Assembly (NCBI GenBank): GCA_025362915.1
Contig: JANYEU010000110.1
Location: 1 to 6,186 of the forward strand
Length of the DNA: 6,186 nt
Direction: 5' to 3'
DNA from: Chitinophagaceae bacterium
GTDB taxonomy: Bacteria > Bacteroidota > Bacteroidia > Chitinophagales > Chitinophagaceae
Positions 1 through 6,186 of this stretch are shown in pieces (position 1 is the first letter of the stretch; each line of letters opens with the position of its first letter). The notes under the pieces were generated by a model. The model worked only from the letters and a program-made list of their open reading frames with translations. It was not told the origin of the DNA and searched no databases. Both the position numbers and the translations under genes were made by a program.

Positions 1-7
1 GGACAAT

Positions 8-91
8 CCCACATGTGGGATTGGTGCGCTCACTAGTGGCGGCGTGCCGCCCACCAGTGGGATTGGTGCCCTCACCAGTGGGTTTTGGCCC
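8..91. repeat. GC-rich array of four 21-bp palindromic units
   Basis: Four consecutive 21-bp units lie at 8-28, 29-49, 50-70 and 71-91. Units 1 and 3 are closest, and over 32 bp from 8 and from 50 I count 28 matches. Each unit begins with a small palindrome of the type CCCAC-NN-GTGGG or CTCAC-NN-GTGG; the first, CCCACATGTGGG, is perfect. Between units 2 and 3 there is a perfect GGCGGC/GCCGCC inverted repeat (38-51), and TGGTG/CACCA (64-77) could form an alternative stem. The stretch is much richer in G+C than anything else in the window and may begin before base 1. Because 21 bp is seven codons, one plus frame stays open across all units, reading as a Thr-Ser-Gly-Ile-Gly-Ala-Leu-like heptad. 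It could be an intergenic repeat family or the remnant of a coding repeat. Its function is unknown. Confidence 0.75.
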
Positions 92-157
92 CCATCGGTT
101 TACTACAATGGCATTACAACCATCAAACACAATATTGCATACCTTAAACAAAGCACA

Positions 158-376
158 ATGAGCGATAGACATATCTTTCCATCAAATGATGAAGACTTTA
201 ATGGTTATGTACAAACAGTGATTGCCTACCTTATTGAGTGGCAATCGCATCTTAGGATAACGGATGATGATCTGGACGAGGCTTTAGGTCTTGTTATCAA
301 ATGGAATACCAACTGGAAGGTGTATACTGATGAAAACCTGGGCAACAAATTATGTCAAAAAGAAAGTAGAAGATAA
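158..376 (+). CDS. Small hypothetical protein, probably the truncated N-terminal part of a longer family member
   Basis: This is a 72-residue acidic, soluble-looking protein with no signal peptide or membrane segment. It starts MSDRHIFPSNDEDFNGYVQT and has alternating Trp/aromatic positions (Ile-Glu-Trp, Lys-Trp-Asn-Thr-Asn-Trp, Val-Tyr) typical of a helical domain. From memory, the pattern of a proline/aspartate start, then Phe-Asn-x-Tyr, a helix, and a Trp-Asn...Trp...Tyr segment resembles a family of roughly 200-residue uncharacterised proteins common in Bacteroidota. If so, only its N-terminal third is present. I chose ATG 158 because the residues typical of such proteins begin there. The same frame is open back to base 2 and a GTG at 44 would add 38 residues, but those would be translated palindromic repeat. 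There is no Shine-Dalgarno site, which is usual for the phylum. The C-terminal residues after about 330 look foreign, and the next frame continues more plausibly, so a frameshift is likely. It may be a pseudogene. Confidence 0.45.
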   Translation: MSDRHIFPSNDEDFNGYVQTVIAYLIEWQSHLRITDDDLDEALGLVIKWNTNWKVYTDENLGNKLCQKESRR

Positions 377-461
377 AATGAATTGTTGGAGAACTCTAAT
401 ATTTAAAAAAATCAATAACATAAAAAGAGTTGCCTTGAATATTATTATAGTTAAGCCATAG
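333..461 (+). pseudogene. Possible frameshifted continuation of the small upstream gene
   Basis: In the +1 frame relative to the 158-376 gene, an open stretch runs from about 333 to the TAG at 459-461. Its first part reads KTWATNYVKKKVEDKMNCW, a Lys/Glu-rich amphipathic helix with Trp at regular spacing. This fits the character of the preceding protein better than the short basic tail in the original frame. Joining the two frames near 326-335 would give a product of about 100 residues, still shorter than the family I think it belongs to. The later part (Ile/Asn/Lys-rich, after about 400) looks like AT-rich non-coding sequence, so the rest of the gene is probably lost. An in-frame ATG at 330 exists, but I see no ribosome site, and independent translation seems unlikely. 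Confidence 0.3.
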
Positions 462-589
462 AGGAAGGATGCCTACAGGAATATTTTTTCCTAGTACCCC
501 GCTAAATCAGTGTTGTTCATTTGAAAACAAGTATGCCTCCAATGCTTGATTTAAATGTAAATATTAAAAGGATTACAGGATTAAAAGCA

Positions 590-627
590 AACAGCCCCTT
601 GTAAGACATTGCTTACAAGAGGCTGTT
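590..627. terminator. Strong hairpin, probable bidirectional intrinsic terminator
   Basis: AACAGCC-C-CTTGTAAG (590-605) pairs with CTTACAAG-A-GGCTGTT (612-627). This gives 15 base pairs with a single C/A mismatch and a 6-nt loop. On the plus strand the stem is followed by a run of six T (632-637). On the minus strand it lies 17 nt past the stop codon of the OmpA-family gene and is followed, after three bases, by TTTT. It is therefore placed to end the minus-strand transcript of the two large genes and any plus-strand transcript of the small gene. Confidence 0.8.
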
Positions 628-644
628 ACTATTTTTTGTATCAA

Positions 645-1988
645 TTAATAAGTAGCCTTTAATTCTACTCTTCTATTCTTTGCTTTTCCAGCAGTGGTCT
701 TGTTATCGGCAACAGGCTTTTCGTTACCATAACCAGTAGCAGTTAGCCTATTTGCTGCAATACCTTTCTTGGTTAGATAGGCTGCAATGGCATCTGCACG
801 TTTTTGAGATAACTTCTTGTTTATATCTGCCTTGCCTGTATTATCTGTGTGCCCTTCTATACTTAGCTTGGCAGCAGGATTAGCTTTCAATATAGAAATC
901 ACATCATTTAATGGCTTGATTGCCTTAGCATAAATAACGGCAGTGCCTGTATTGAAGTAAACATTCTTGGCCAATTCGTTCATCTTCTTCTGAATTTCTG
1001 GGCAGCCAGCATTTTCTATTGTACCCGGTACTGTAGGGCATTTATCTTCATCATCATTTATACCATCACCATCTGTATCAGGCACTGGGCAACCATGATA
1101 TTTGGCTACACCTGCTACTTTAGGACAACTGTCTTGCTCATCGTTTATACCATCACCATCTGTGTCAGGTATAGGGCAACCATTGTATCGGGCAACACCC
1201 ATTACCGTAGGACATTTATCTGCCTCATCATTTATGCCATCACCATCAGTATCAGGAATTGGACAGCCGTTGTATTTGGCTATACCAGCCACAGTAGGGC
1301 ATTTATCTTTACTATCAACAATGCCATCACCATCTGTATCTTTTTCAGCCATCGGTGATGCTGGCATAGGAATAGCTACTGGCTTTGCAGGAGGAGCTTT
1401 CTTACTTATTGGTGCAGCATATCCTAAAGAATAGTTTAGGTTATCTTGGGCATTACTGGTTAGTTTGAACTTATAGGCAGCTTCTATATAAAAAAATGCC
1501 CCTTTGCCCACATTTACTTCAAAACCTGCACCGGCATCGGCACTAGCCATAAAAGTACTGGTATTAAAGTTGGATAAGCCCAAACCTGTAGTTAGGTATG
1601 GATTGATAATATACTTATCAGATAACAACTTAAAGTTTAAACGTGCATTCAGGTCGAGCAATAACTGTTCTGTTGTAGCTAGATAAGTAGCAGAGTCAGA
1701 GCCGTATTTGGTAAAGCAGCCACCCAACATTGCCTTAAAGTCTACATGCTTGGTAATGCCCTGATAATAAGATAGATTCAAACCTAGATTCATATCAGTA
1801 ACCTTGGCATAATTACCTTTAGAGATTACCTTATCAAAAGAAGTAGCCTTTATGTTACGGGCAGTAGGGAAATCTTTAAGGAAAAAACCTATCCCTATAG
1901 ATGGTTCCCTTTTAGTAGGTGTTGTAGTTTGAGCAAAAGAACCAGCCATGATACATAAGGCAGCAATAGATAAAATTGTTTTCTTCAT
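645..1988 (-). CDS. OmpA-family outer-membrane protein with TSP3 repeats
   Basis: This is a 447-residue envelope protein predicted to span the outer membrane and bind peptidoglycan. An N-terminal signal peptide (MKKTILSIAALCIMAGSFA, residues 1-19) precedes a region to about residue 193 with alternating aromatic/Gly-rich strands (GIGFF, LGLNLSYY, YLTTGLGLS, FFYIEAAYKFKL), consistent with an eight-stranded beta-barrel. A Pro/Ala/Lys linker follows (about 194-216). Next come four thrombospondin type 3 repeats (217-330), each opening DTDGDG and carrying a Cys pair, predicted to bind calcium. The C-terminal OmpA domain (about 338-447) has EGHTDNTGKAD, LSQKRADAIAAYL, GYGNEKP and a final NRRVEL; the Asp of HTD and the Arg of QKRA match the diaminopimelate-binding pair known in OmpA. 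I prefer ATG 1988 because it starts the signal peptide; a TTG at 2012 in frame would add eight residues ahead of it. It lies 72 bp downstream of the giant T9SS-type gene on the same strand and before a strong terminator, so the two may share a transcript. The architecture is well known in Bacteroidota; the specific role is not. Confidence 0.95.
   Translation of the reverse strand: MKKTILSIAALCIMAGSFAQTTTPTKREPSIGIGFFLKDFPTARNIKATSFDKVISKGNYAKVTDMNLGLNLSYYQGITKHVDFKAMLGGCFTKYGSDSATYLATTEQLLLDLNARLNFKLLSDKYIINPYLTTGLGLSNFNTSTFMASADAGAGFEVNVGKGAFFYIEAAYKFKLTSNAQDNLNYSLGYAAPISKKAPPAKPVAIPMPASPMAEKDTDGDGIVDSKDKCPTVAGIAKYNGCPIPDTDGDGINDEADKCPTVMGVARYNGCPIPDTDGDGINDEQDSCPKVAGVAKYHGCPVPDTDGDGINDDEDKCPTVPGTIENAGCPEIQKKMNELAKNVYFNTGTAVIYAKAIKPLNDVISILKANPAAKLSIEGHTDNTGKADINKKLSQKRADAIAAYLTKKGIAANRLTATGYGNEKPVADNKTTAGKAKNRRVELKATY
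999..1340 (-). repeat. Four tandem 87-bp TSP3-coding repeats
   Basis: Within the OmpA-family gene, three 29-codon units (1340-1254, 1253-1167, 1166-1080) and a fourth, slightly divergent 27-codon unit (1079-999) follow head to tail. Each encodes DTDGDG, then an acidic stretch ending in Asp-x-Cys-Pro, then a Gly-Cys-Pro turn. The first three share a Tyr-x-Gly-Cys-Pro turn; the fourth has Asn-Ala-Gly-Cys-Pro instead. Nucleotide identity between units is high, especially across the DTDGDG codons, so copy number could change by recombination. The repeats form a stiff calcium-binding spacer between the barrel and the peptidoglycan-binding domain. Confidence 0.9.
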
Positions 1989-2060
1989 TTTCTTTTTATT
2001 TAAATTAACCAAGCCTCTCCCTAAGTATAAGGGAAGAGTTTAAAGTTTAAGGGTGCAAAC
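1989..2060 (-). promoter_or_regulatory. Short intergenic gap with A-rich leader and a small bulged hairpin
   Basis: The 72-nt space separates the stop of the giant gene from the start of the OmpA-family gene. Directly before the ATG, the minus strand is A/T-rich (ending AATAAAAAGAAA), as expected for leaders in Bacteroidota, which lack a strong Shine-Dalgarno. A bulged hairpin is possible at 2015-2038 (TCCCT pairing with AGGGA plus an outer CTC/GAG, 7-nt loop), but no T-run follows, so it is a poor terminator. A TTTG (2059-2056) and a TATACTTA-like element are present, but their spacing does not match the -33/-7 promoter of this phylum well. Whether the downstream gene has its own promoter is therefore undecided. 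Confidence 0.3.
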
Positions 2061-5000
2061 TTAACGAATCAATACACTCGTACCTTTTAAATGTAAAGGA
2101 TTGGGTTTGCCAGCTACTGAATAATCCAAATACCAAACATAAGTACCTGTACCTTGTGCCACTCCATTAAACCTGCCATCCCAACCGCTGTAGATATCAT
2201 GAGTGGTGAATACTAAGTTGCCCCAACGGTTATAAACACGAAATAATAAAGATGTAATTGTTGATAATGAGCCACCAAAAGGTTTCAACAAATTGTCTTT
2301 ACCCGAAACTGTTTTTATATCAGGAAGGAATCCGGTAGGCACGTAAAGTGTATCACAATTTCCGTCTGGAGTAACAACTATATTGGGAAGGCTATCTATC
2401 AAACAACCCGCATAATTATAGAAATCTATATTGTACGCGCCCTCACTGATGCCACTGATAGTGGTTGGGGCATTGTAGGTGCGACCATTAAAAGTAAGTG
2501 TATAAGGTGGTTCTGTTCCTGCAATACTGATATTGAGGCTGCCGGAAAATGCCTCCACACAATTAGGTGGGGTAATGTTTGGCACTTTGGAATCAAGCTT
2601 ACGGCCTACTACCTTTATTGCGTGTGTTGCAGTATCCGCATTACAGGTATTTTTGATAATATAACGAATAGCTGAATTGCCAATAGCTAGCCCGGTAACA
2701 AGACCTTTTGTATTTACAGAGTCGATTGTTTTATCAACAGAACTCCATGTTCCTCCTATTGTTGCATCTGTCAGTTTTATGGTACTTCCCTTACATACAA
2801 CGCTGTTTCCAACTATTGAATCAACCTTGACTAATCCAATAACAGTTAATGGAAAAGATTGGGTAGTGATACCACAGCTGTTAGTTAATGAATAACTGAG
2901 AGTAGCCAAACCATCTGCAACACCTTTTGCTACACCTGATGTACTATCAATAGTTGCAATTGTAGTATCGGCGCTACTCCATTTACCACCAATTGTTGCA
3001 TCAGATAGCTTTTTTGTCTTGGCCTGACAAACGCTGCTATCAATGGTACTTTGTATTTTAGCAACTACTGGGGCTGAATTTACTTTAAAAGCTATTTTAT
3101 TGCTATAAGCTGAGTCAGATATCAAACAGGTAGCAGTTGTACTCAATAAACAAGAAACACTGTCTCTATTCTTCAAGCCAGTAGTTGTGAAAGTTCCTGA
3201 ACTACCTGTTTGTATGATACTATTATTTATCATCCATTGATATATAGATGAACTACCCGCGTTGGTAGCAGATGCTGCAATAGATATTTGATTGCCAGCA
3301 CAGAGAGTATCTTTAGTTGCAGCAATACTTACAGAAAGTGTTTGGGTGCCAGTTTGCGTTATAACTGCACTATCTTTCATATTGTCTGTACAGCCCGAAA
3401 TGGCATTTGTGGCAATAACGGTGTACGTGCCAATGGTACTTTGCTTAGAAAAGCTTAATGCTGAACCAGTACCTGCAACAGGAGAACCTGTATTTACGTT
3501 ACCTACCTGCAATTGATAATTGATACCAATATCCGAATTGGATAATACTACATCCAAACCGTTGCTACCAGAGCAATAATTACCTCCACCTGTTACATTA
3601 TATAGAGCAGGTAATGCATTAACTGTTATAACTGAGTCTGTTGCTGTGGCCGCGACACAACCAGTCGTATTGTCATAATTAATCTTCACATGCCCCGTTC
3701 CGGAAGCACCCCATGTAACCGTGACCGTATTGTCAGTCAAGGCACCGCCAGAAGTGATGGCACCGCCCGTTACAGTCCAGCTATAATTATTGTTGCCAGA
3801 CTCTGTGGTGTAAACATTGCCTGTTGCACCAGCACATACCTTCATTACCCCGGTTATGGATGGTTTGGGTAAGGCACTCACTATTATTGCACCAGAAACA
3901 TTACTTGTCACTTTAGGGTTACAAACACCTGAAAGGTCACAATAGTAATAAGTTGTGCCCGCCGTTGCTGATGATGGTGTATAACTTGATGATGTTGCGC
4001 CTGAAATAGCTGCACCACCAGTTGTAGAAGCTGTAGTATTGCTATACCATTGATATGTTTCTGTATTTGCAGCAACCACAATTAATGTATTCAATGTATC
4101 ACCAATACAAACTGTTTGGGTGGCAGTGGACTGACTGGTAAGTGAAGGTTTTTTATTAACAATGATATTGACAGGGTTAGCCATTGCTGGACAATTATCG
4201 CCATCTACAACAGATAGTTGATAAGTCTGATTAGCAATAAGCTTTGTTGCAGAAGGATTGGCAAGGGTAGAATCATTTTTATTTGTTAATCCTAGTGAAG
4301 GACTCCAAGTATATTTTATTGCACCTACACCATTACTTATAGTAGAATATAAGGAGGCCGTACCCGGATTACAGATGGCAGTGTCATTGCCAGCAACTAC
4401 CGTGGGTAGAGGAGACGGGGTAGCAGGATTAGAAATTACAGTTGTATCACCCAAAATAGAAATATCATCTATGCTCCAGTTTTCACTAAACCTATTATCT
4501 GTAGCGGTAATCCTTAATTGAAATTGACTATTACCAGTAATATCTACTTTAAATGCACTATTATCTTGACCAGTTGTATAAATGATTCCTGCTCCTAGAG
4601 GAAGTGTTGTTAATGGAGTACTAGCAAAAGGGAAAAGTCTATTTCCAGAACCACTTTGCGTAAATAAGGTTTGCCATGAAGTACCACCATCTACAGATGT
4701 TTCTACAACCATATCTTCATTTACATCTGTTCCAGGTCCTGAATCTGCAGAGCCAGTAGGCGTAGCAGCACCTACATCACTTAAAGAGGCCACTTTAAAG
4801 TTTAACATTAAGTTGGTATATTTAGAAAGGTTAGTCAAGTTAGAAAAGGTAATGGTATTTTTATCTTCACTCGCACCAGACTTGTAAGTTCCCTTGTCGC
4901 TTTTTCGCAAGTAACAATTACCTGCCTGACAGTCAATCCCAACAATATCGTCAGCAGGAAATGTTGGTGTGCCAGCTACCCACCCCCATTTGCCAGCCAA

Positions 5001-6186
5001 TGGGGTTTCAAAATCATTACTAATAATCGTTTTAGTTGTTGTGGTTGTACCCCCACCTCCACCAGTTGGCGCAGTAATGCTAAAGGTATCACTTGTTGAA
5101 GAAGTTACTATCCCTTGCGCAGTAGCTATAAGTGAAACACCATTCTGGATACTTCTACTAAATTTAATGGTATCGAAGGTTGCAATTCCATTATCAGCGG
5201 CTTTAACGTTGTAGGTAATTGCCTTAAATCCGCAGCCATCCTTTACGGTAATGGTTACCGGACCAGTATATGAACTGGCAGAATTGATGCCATTTGCCTT
5301 ACAAAATACCTTTACTTTAACGGCAGGAGTCATTGCAGAACCTTGTGCGGTATTGGAAGGTTGTTGTAGAAATGCAAGTGTATCTGCGGCACAGGATGGT
5401 ACTGGATTTACAATCACTGTATTTATATTGCCCTGTGTAACACAGCCTCCATTACTAACCAAGCAATAATAATAGAATGTACCTGCCGAGCTTGTAGGAG
5501 GGGTAAAACTGGTAGATGTAGCTCCTGCTATAGCCGAGCCAGTATAAGATTTTGATGAACTGACATACCATTGATAGATTACACCAGCGGTAGTGGAAGA
5601 TACAGTAAGGGTAGTAGGTACAAAACCAGCCAACCCAGATTGGGTAGTGGCAGAACTGGTAACTACGGGAACATCTACCAAGTGAATGATGGAAGTAGAA
5701 CTGGCAGGGCAAGCACCTACAGCTGTACCGGTCAAAGTAATGGTATCGTAATTGACTGTTGAAGACAATAAACTTGTATTTAATATAGGATTTGTTGAAT
5801 TTGTGGAACTTAATGCACTATTAGAATTGGCTGTTGTTGGTGTGGTAGTAGTGTTCCAGGAATAAGTGGTATTTGCTCCACCAGAGGCATTTAATTGCAA
5901 TTTCTCTCCCTTGCAGATTGTGGTAGAATCTGGAGTGAGGGCAATATTTACCACATTTACGCCTGATACAGCTTTCACCGTATAGTTACAAACATCTCCC
6001 CCAAAACCATCAAACATCAGGTAATAGGTTTGCCCAATGGTAAGCCCTTTTGCACTTATCAGAAAAGGGGTTGATTGAATGGGAATCTGGTGTGTACACC
6101 CAAAGCTGGTTACTTTTCCAGCACTACATACATCATTAAAAAACATCATCTGGATACCATCTCCGTTCAGGCTATTATAAACCCAG
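2061..6186 (-). CDS. Giant multidomain secreted protein with T9SS type B (CHU_C-like) sorting domain, 5' end outside the window
   Basis: The reading frame stays open through the window edge (Trp-Val-Tyr-Asn precede the first internal Met at 6149), so the gene is incomplete at its start; 1374 codons are visible. It is predicted to be exported by the type IX secretion system and to act at the cell surface or outside. Counting from the edge: the end of a GLTIGQTYYLMFDG-type domain (47-70); Ig/PKD-like domain (about 80-172); Ig-like domain with QWY...YYYC (173-260); bacterial Ig-like domain (265-371); Gly5/Thr linker; MAM or jelly-roll-like region ending NWSIDDISI (386-580); PKD-like domain with YTWSPSLGL (595-677); second QWY...YYYC Ig-like domain (680-770); PKD-like domains to about 1036; two BIG2-like repeats (1052-1193); SprB-like module (1202-1272); and a C-terminal sorting domain with FRVYNRWGNLVF, GWDG, GTYVWYL and KGTSVLIR (about 1280-1374). 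No catalytic motif is visible. Adhesin, matrix or gliding-surface roles are all possible. The OmpA-family gene follows 72 bp downstream. Confidence 0.93.
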   Translation of the reverse strand, partial: WVYNSLNGDGIQMMFFNDVCSAGKVTSFGCTHQIPIQSTPFLISAKGLTIGQTYYLMFDGFGGDVCNYTVKAVSGVNVVNIALTPDSTTICKGEKLQLNASGGANTTYSWNTTTTPTTANSNSALSSTNSTNPILNTSLLSSTVNYDTITLTGTAVGACPASSTSIIHLVDVPVVTSSATTQSGLAGFVPTTLTVSSTTAGVIYQWYVSSSKSYTGSAIAGATSTSFTPPTSSAGTFYYYCLVSNGGCVTQGNINTVIVNPVPSCAADTLAFLQQPSNTAQGSAMTPAVKVKVFCKANGINSASSYTGPVTITVKDGCGFKAITYNVKAADNGIATFDTIKFSRSIQNGVSLIATAQGIVTSSTSDTFSITAPTGGGGGTTTTTKTIISNDFETPLAGKWGWVAGTPTFPADDIVGIDCQAGNCYLRKSDKGTYKSGASEDKNTITFSNLTNLSKYTNLMLNFKVASLSDVGAATPTGSADSGPGTDVNEDMVVETSVDGGTSWQTLFTQSGSGNRLFPFASTPLTTLPLGAGIIYTTGQDNSAFKVDITGNSQFQLRITATDNRFSENWSIDDISILGDTTVISNPATPSPLPTVVAGNDTAICNPGTASLYSTISNGVGAIKYTWSPSLGLTNKNDSTLANPSATKLIANQTYQLSVVDGDNCPAMANPVNIIVNKKPSLTSQSTATQTVCIGDTLNTLIVVAANTETYQWYSNTTASTTGGAAISGATSSSYTPSSATAGTTYYYCDLSGVCNPKVTSNVSGAIIVSALPKPSITGVMKVCAGATGNVYTTESGNNNYSWTVTGGAITSGGALTDNTVTVTWGASGTGHVKINYDNTTGCVAATATDSVITVNALPALYNVTGGGNYCSGSNGLDVVLSNSDIGINYQLQVGNVNTGSPVAGTGSALSFSKQSTIGTYTVIATNAISGCTDNMKDSAVITQTGTQTLSVSIAATKDTLCAGNQISIAASATNAGSSSIYQWMINNSIIQTGSSGTFTTTGLKNRDSVSCLLSTTATCLISDSAYSNKIAFKVNSAPVVAKIQSTIDSSVCQAKTKKLSDATIGGKWSSADTTIATIDSTSGVAKGVADGLATLSYSLTNSCGITTQSFPLTVIGLVKVDSIVGNSVVCKGSTIKLTDATIGGTWSSVDKTIDSVNTKGLVTGLAIGNSAIRYIIKNTCNADTATHAIKVVGRKLDSKVPNITPPNCVEAFSGSLNISIAGTEPPYTLTFNGRTYNAPTTISGISEGAYNIDFYNYAGCLIDSLPNIVVTPDGNCDTLYVPTGFLPDIKTVSGKDNLLKPFGGSLSTITSLLFRVYNRWGNLVFTTHDIYSGWDGRFNGVAQGTGTYVWYLDYSVAGKPNPLHLKGTSVLIR
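2064..2351 (-). other. CHU_C / T9SS type B sorting domain (C-terminal domain of the giant protein)
   Basis: The last 96 codons contain the conserved core of the gliding-motility-associated C-terminal domain: VYNRWGNLVF, then YSGWDGRFNG, GTYVWYLDY and a terminal KGTSVLIR. This domain is known to direct proteins to the T9SS and, in the type B class, is often needed for attachment with PorP/SprF-like partners. The usual opening motif (Pro-Asn-Ala-Phe-Thr-Pro-Asn-Gly-Asp-Gly-x-Asn-Asp) is altered: it reads PTGFLPDIKTVSGKDNLLKP. The Pro, Phe, Pro and a late Asp-Asn can be aligned, but the NGDG core is replaced. No PorP/SprF gene is visible in this window. Confidence 0.88.
2607..3032 (-). repeat. 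Tandem pair of BIG2-like domains, 78-residue period
   Basis: Two consecutive copies inside the giant gene share the pattern VC-x-(5-6)-KL(S/T)DATIGG(K/T)WSS, then a short Asp/Thr-Ile stretch, G(V/L)(A/V)-x-G, and a Cys near the end (Asn-x-Cys). The common DATIGG codons lie at 2999 and 2765, giving an offset of 234 bp. The DNA is also similar around that block, which points to an intragenic duplication. The BIG2-like fold (WSS...ATID...GVAKGVADGLATLSYS) is common in bacterial surface adhesins. Confidence 0.75.
4449..5030 (-). other. MAM/jelly-roll-like domain within the giant protein
   Basis: About 194 codons of the giant gene encode a block distinct from the flanking Ig/PKD repeats. It opens with ISNDFETPLAGKW, contains two close Cys residues (DCQAGNC), a strand-rich core (LMLNFKVASL), an acidic stretch DVNEDMVVETSVDGGTSWQT, and closes with FQLRITATDN and ENWSIDDISI. 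The start 'DFE' and the final 'W-x-IDDI' are the usual signature of MAM-like or concanavalin-like jelly-roll modules in secreted proteins of Bacteroidota, often involved in adhesion or glycan binding. No catalytic residues are recognisable. The domain is set off upstream by a Gly5-Thr-rich linker (5031-5069). Confidence 0.6.

Noticed and set aside
8..91. CRISPR-like array
   Set aside because: The units are contiguous without unique spacers and are internally palindromic; no cas gene is visible.
477..492. Small hairpin AGGAA/TTCCT after the small gene
   Set aside because: Only five base pairs in AT-rich sequence; the T-run lies in the loop, so it is not a credible terminator.
1095..1434. Two plus-strand frames with repeated Ser-Pro-Ser-Val-Ser or Ile-Thr-Ile patterns
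   Set aside because: They are antisense readings of the TSP3 repeats; their repetition simply mirrors the real gene.
1989..2012. TTG at 2012 as start of the OmpA-family gene
   Set aside because: It puts eight polar residues before a clear signal peptide that begins at ATG 1988, and it is a rarer start codon.
2015..2038. Intrinsic terminator between the two large genes
   Set aside because: The stem is short and bulged and no T-run follows on either strand.
5031..5069. Phase-variable homopolymer in the Gly/Thr linker
   Set aside because: The longest single-base run is only five, too short for typical slippage control, and the mixed Gly/Thr codons fit a simple flexible linker.
2677..5762. Numerous 60-100-residue frames on both strands inside the giant gene
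   Set aside because: They lack start signals and domain character, and overlap a clearly coding frame with strong domain content.
6147..6149. ATG at 6149 as the start of the giant protein
   Set aside because: The frame continues open to the window edge with protein-like sequence and no signal peptide follows this Met, so the gene starts outside.

Overview
The window looks like chromosomal DNA of a member of the Bacteroidota, probably of the Chitinophagaceae/Sphingobacteriales type. The main evidence is a very large secreted protein ending in a type IX secretion system (T9SS) type B / CHU_C-like C-terminal domain. Beside it is an OmpA-family outer-membrane protein with thrombospondin type 3 repeats. 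Translation starts are A-rich and lack a Shine-Dalgarno sequence, and the base composition is moderately AT-rich. The genus assignment is inference.

Layout: (1) Bases 1-100 hold a short GC-rich array of 21-bp palindromic units, unlike the rest of the window, which may continue off the left edge. (2) A small plus-strand gene of 72 codons (158-376) follows. It looks like the 5' part of a longer gene interrupted by a frameshift, with plausible continuing sequence in the next frame to 461. (3) Bases 462-644 are non-coding and end in a strong hairpin (590-627) placed to terminate transcription from either side. (4) The minus-strand OmpA-family gene occupies 645-1988: signal peptide, beta-barrel, Pro-rich linker, four TSP3 repeats and an OmpA peptidoglycan-binding domain. 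(5) After a 72-bp gap, the rest of the window (2061-6186, minus) is one giant gene whose 5' end lies outside. It encodes a chain of Ig/PKD-like domains, a MAM-like jelly-roll region, two tandem BIG2-like repeats, a SprB-like module and the T9SS sorting domain.

How they may work together: the giant protein is predicted to be exported through the T9SS and displayed on or released from the cell surface. The OmpA-family protein, transcribed in the same direction just downstream, is predicted to sit in the outer membrane and hold peptidoglycan. The pair may be co-transcribed and both act in the cell envelope, but no direct partnership can be shown from sequence alone.

I found no convincing new defence, mobile or RNA system. 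The least explained parts are the palindromic 21-bp array with its adjoining broken gene, and the atypical beginning of the sorting domain.
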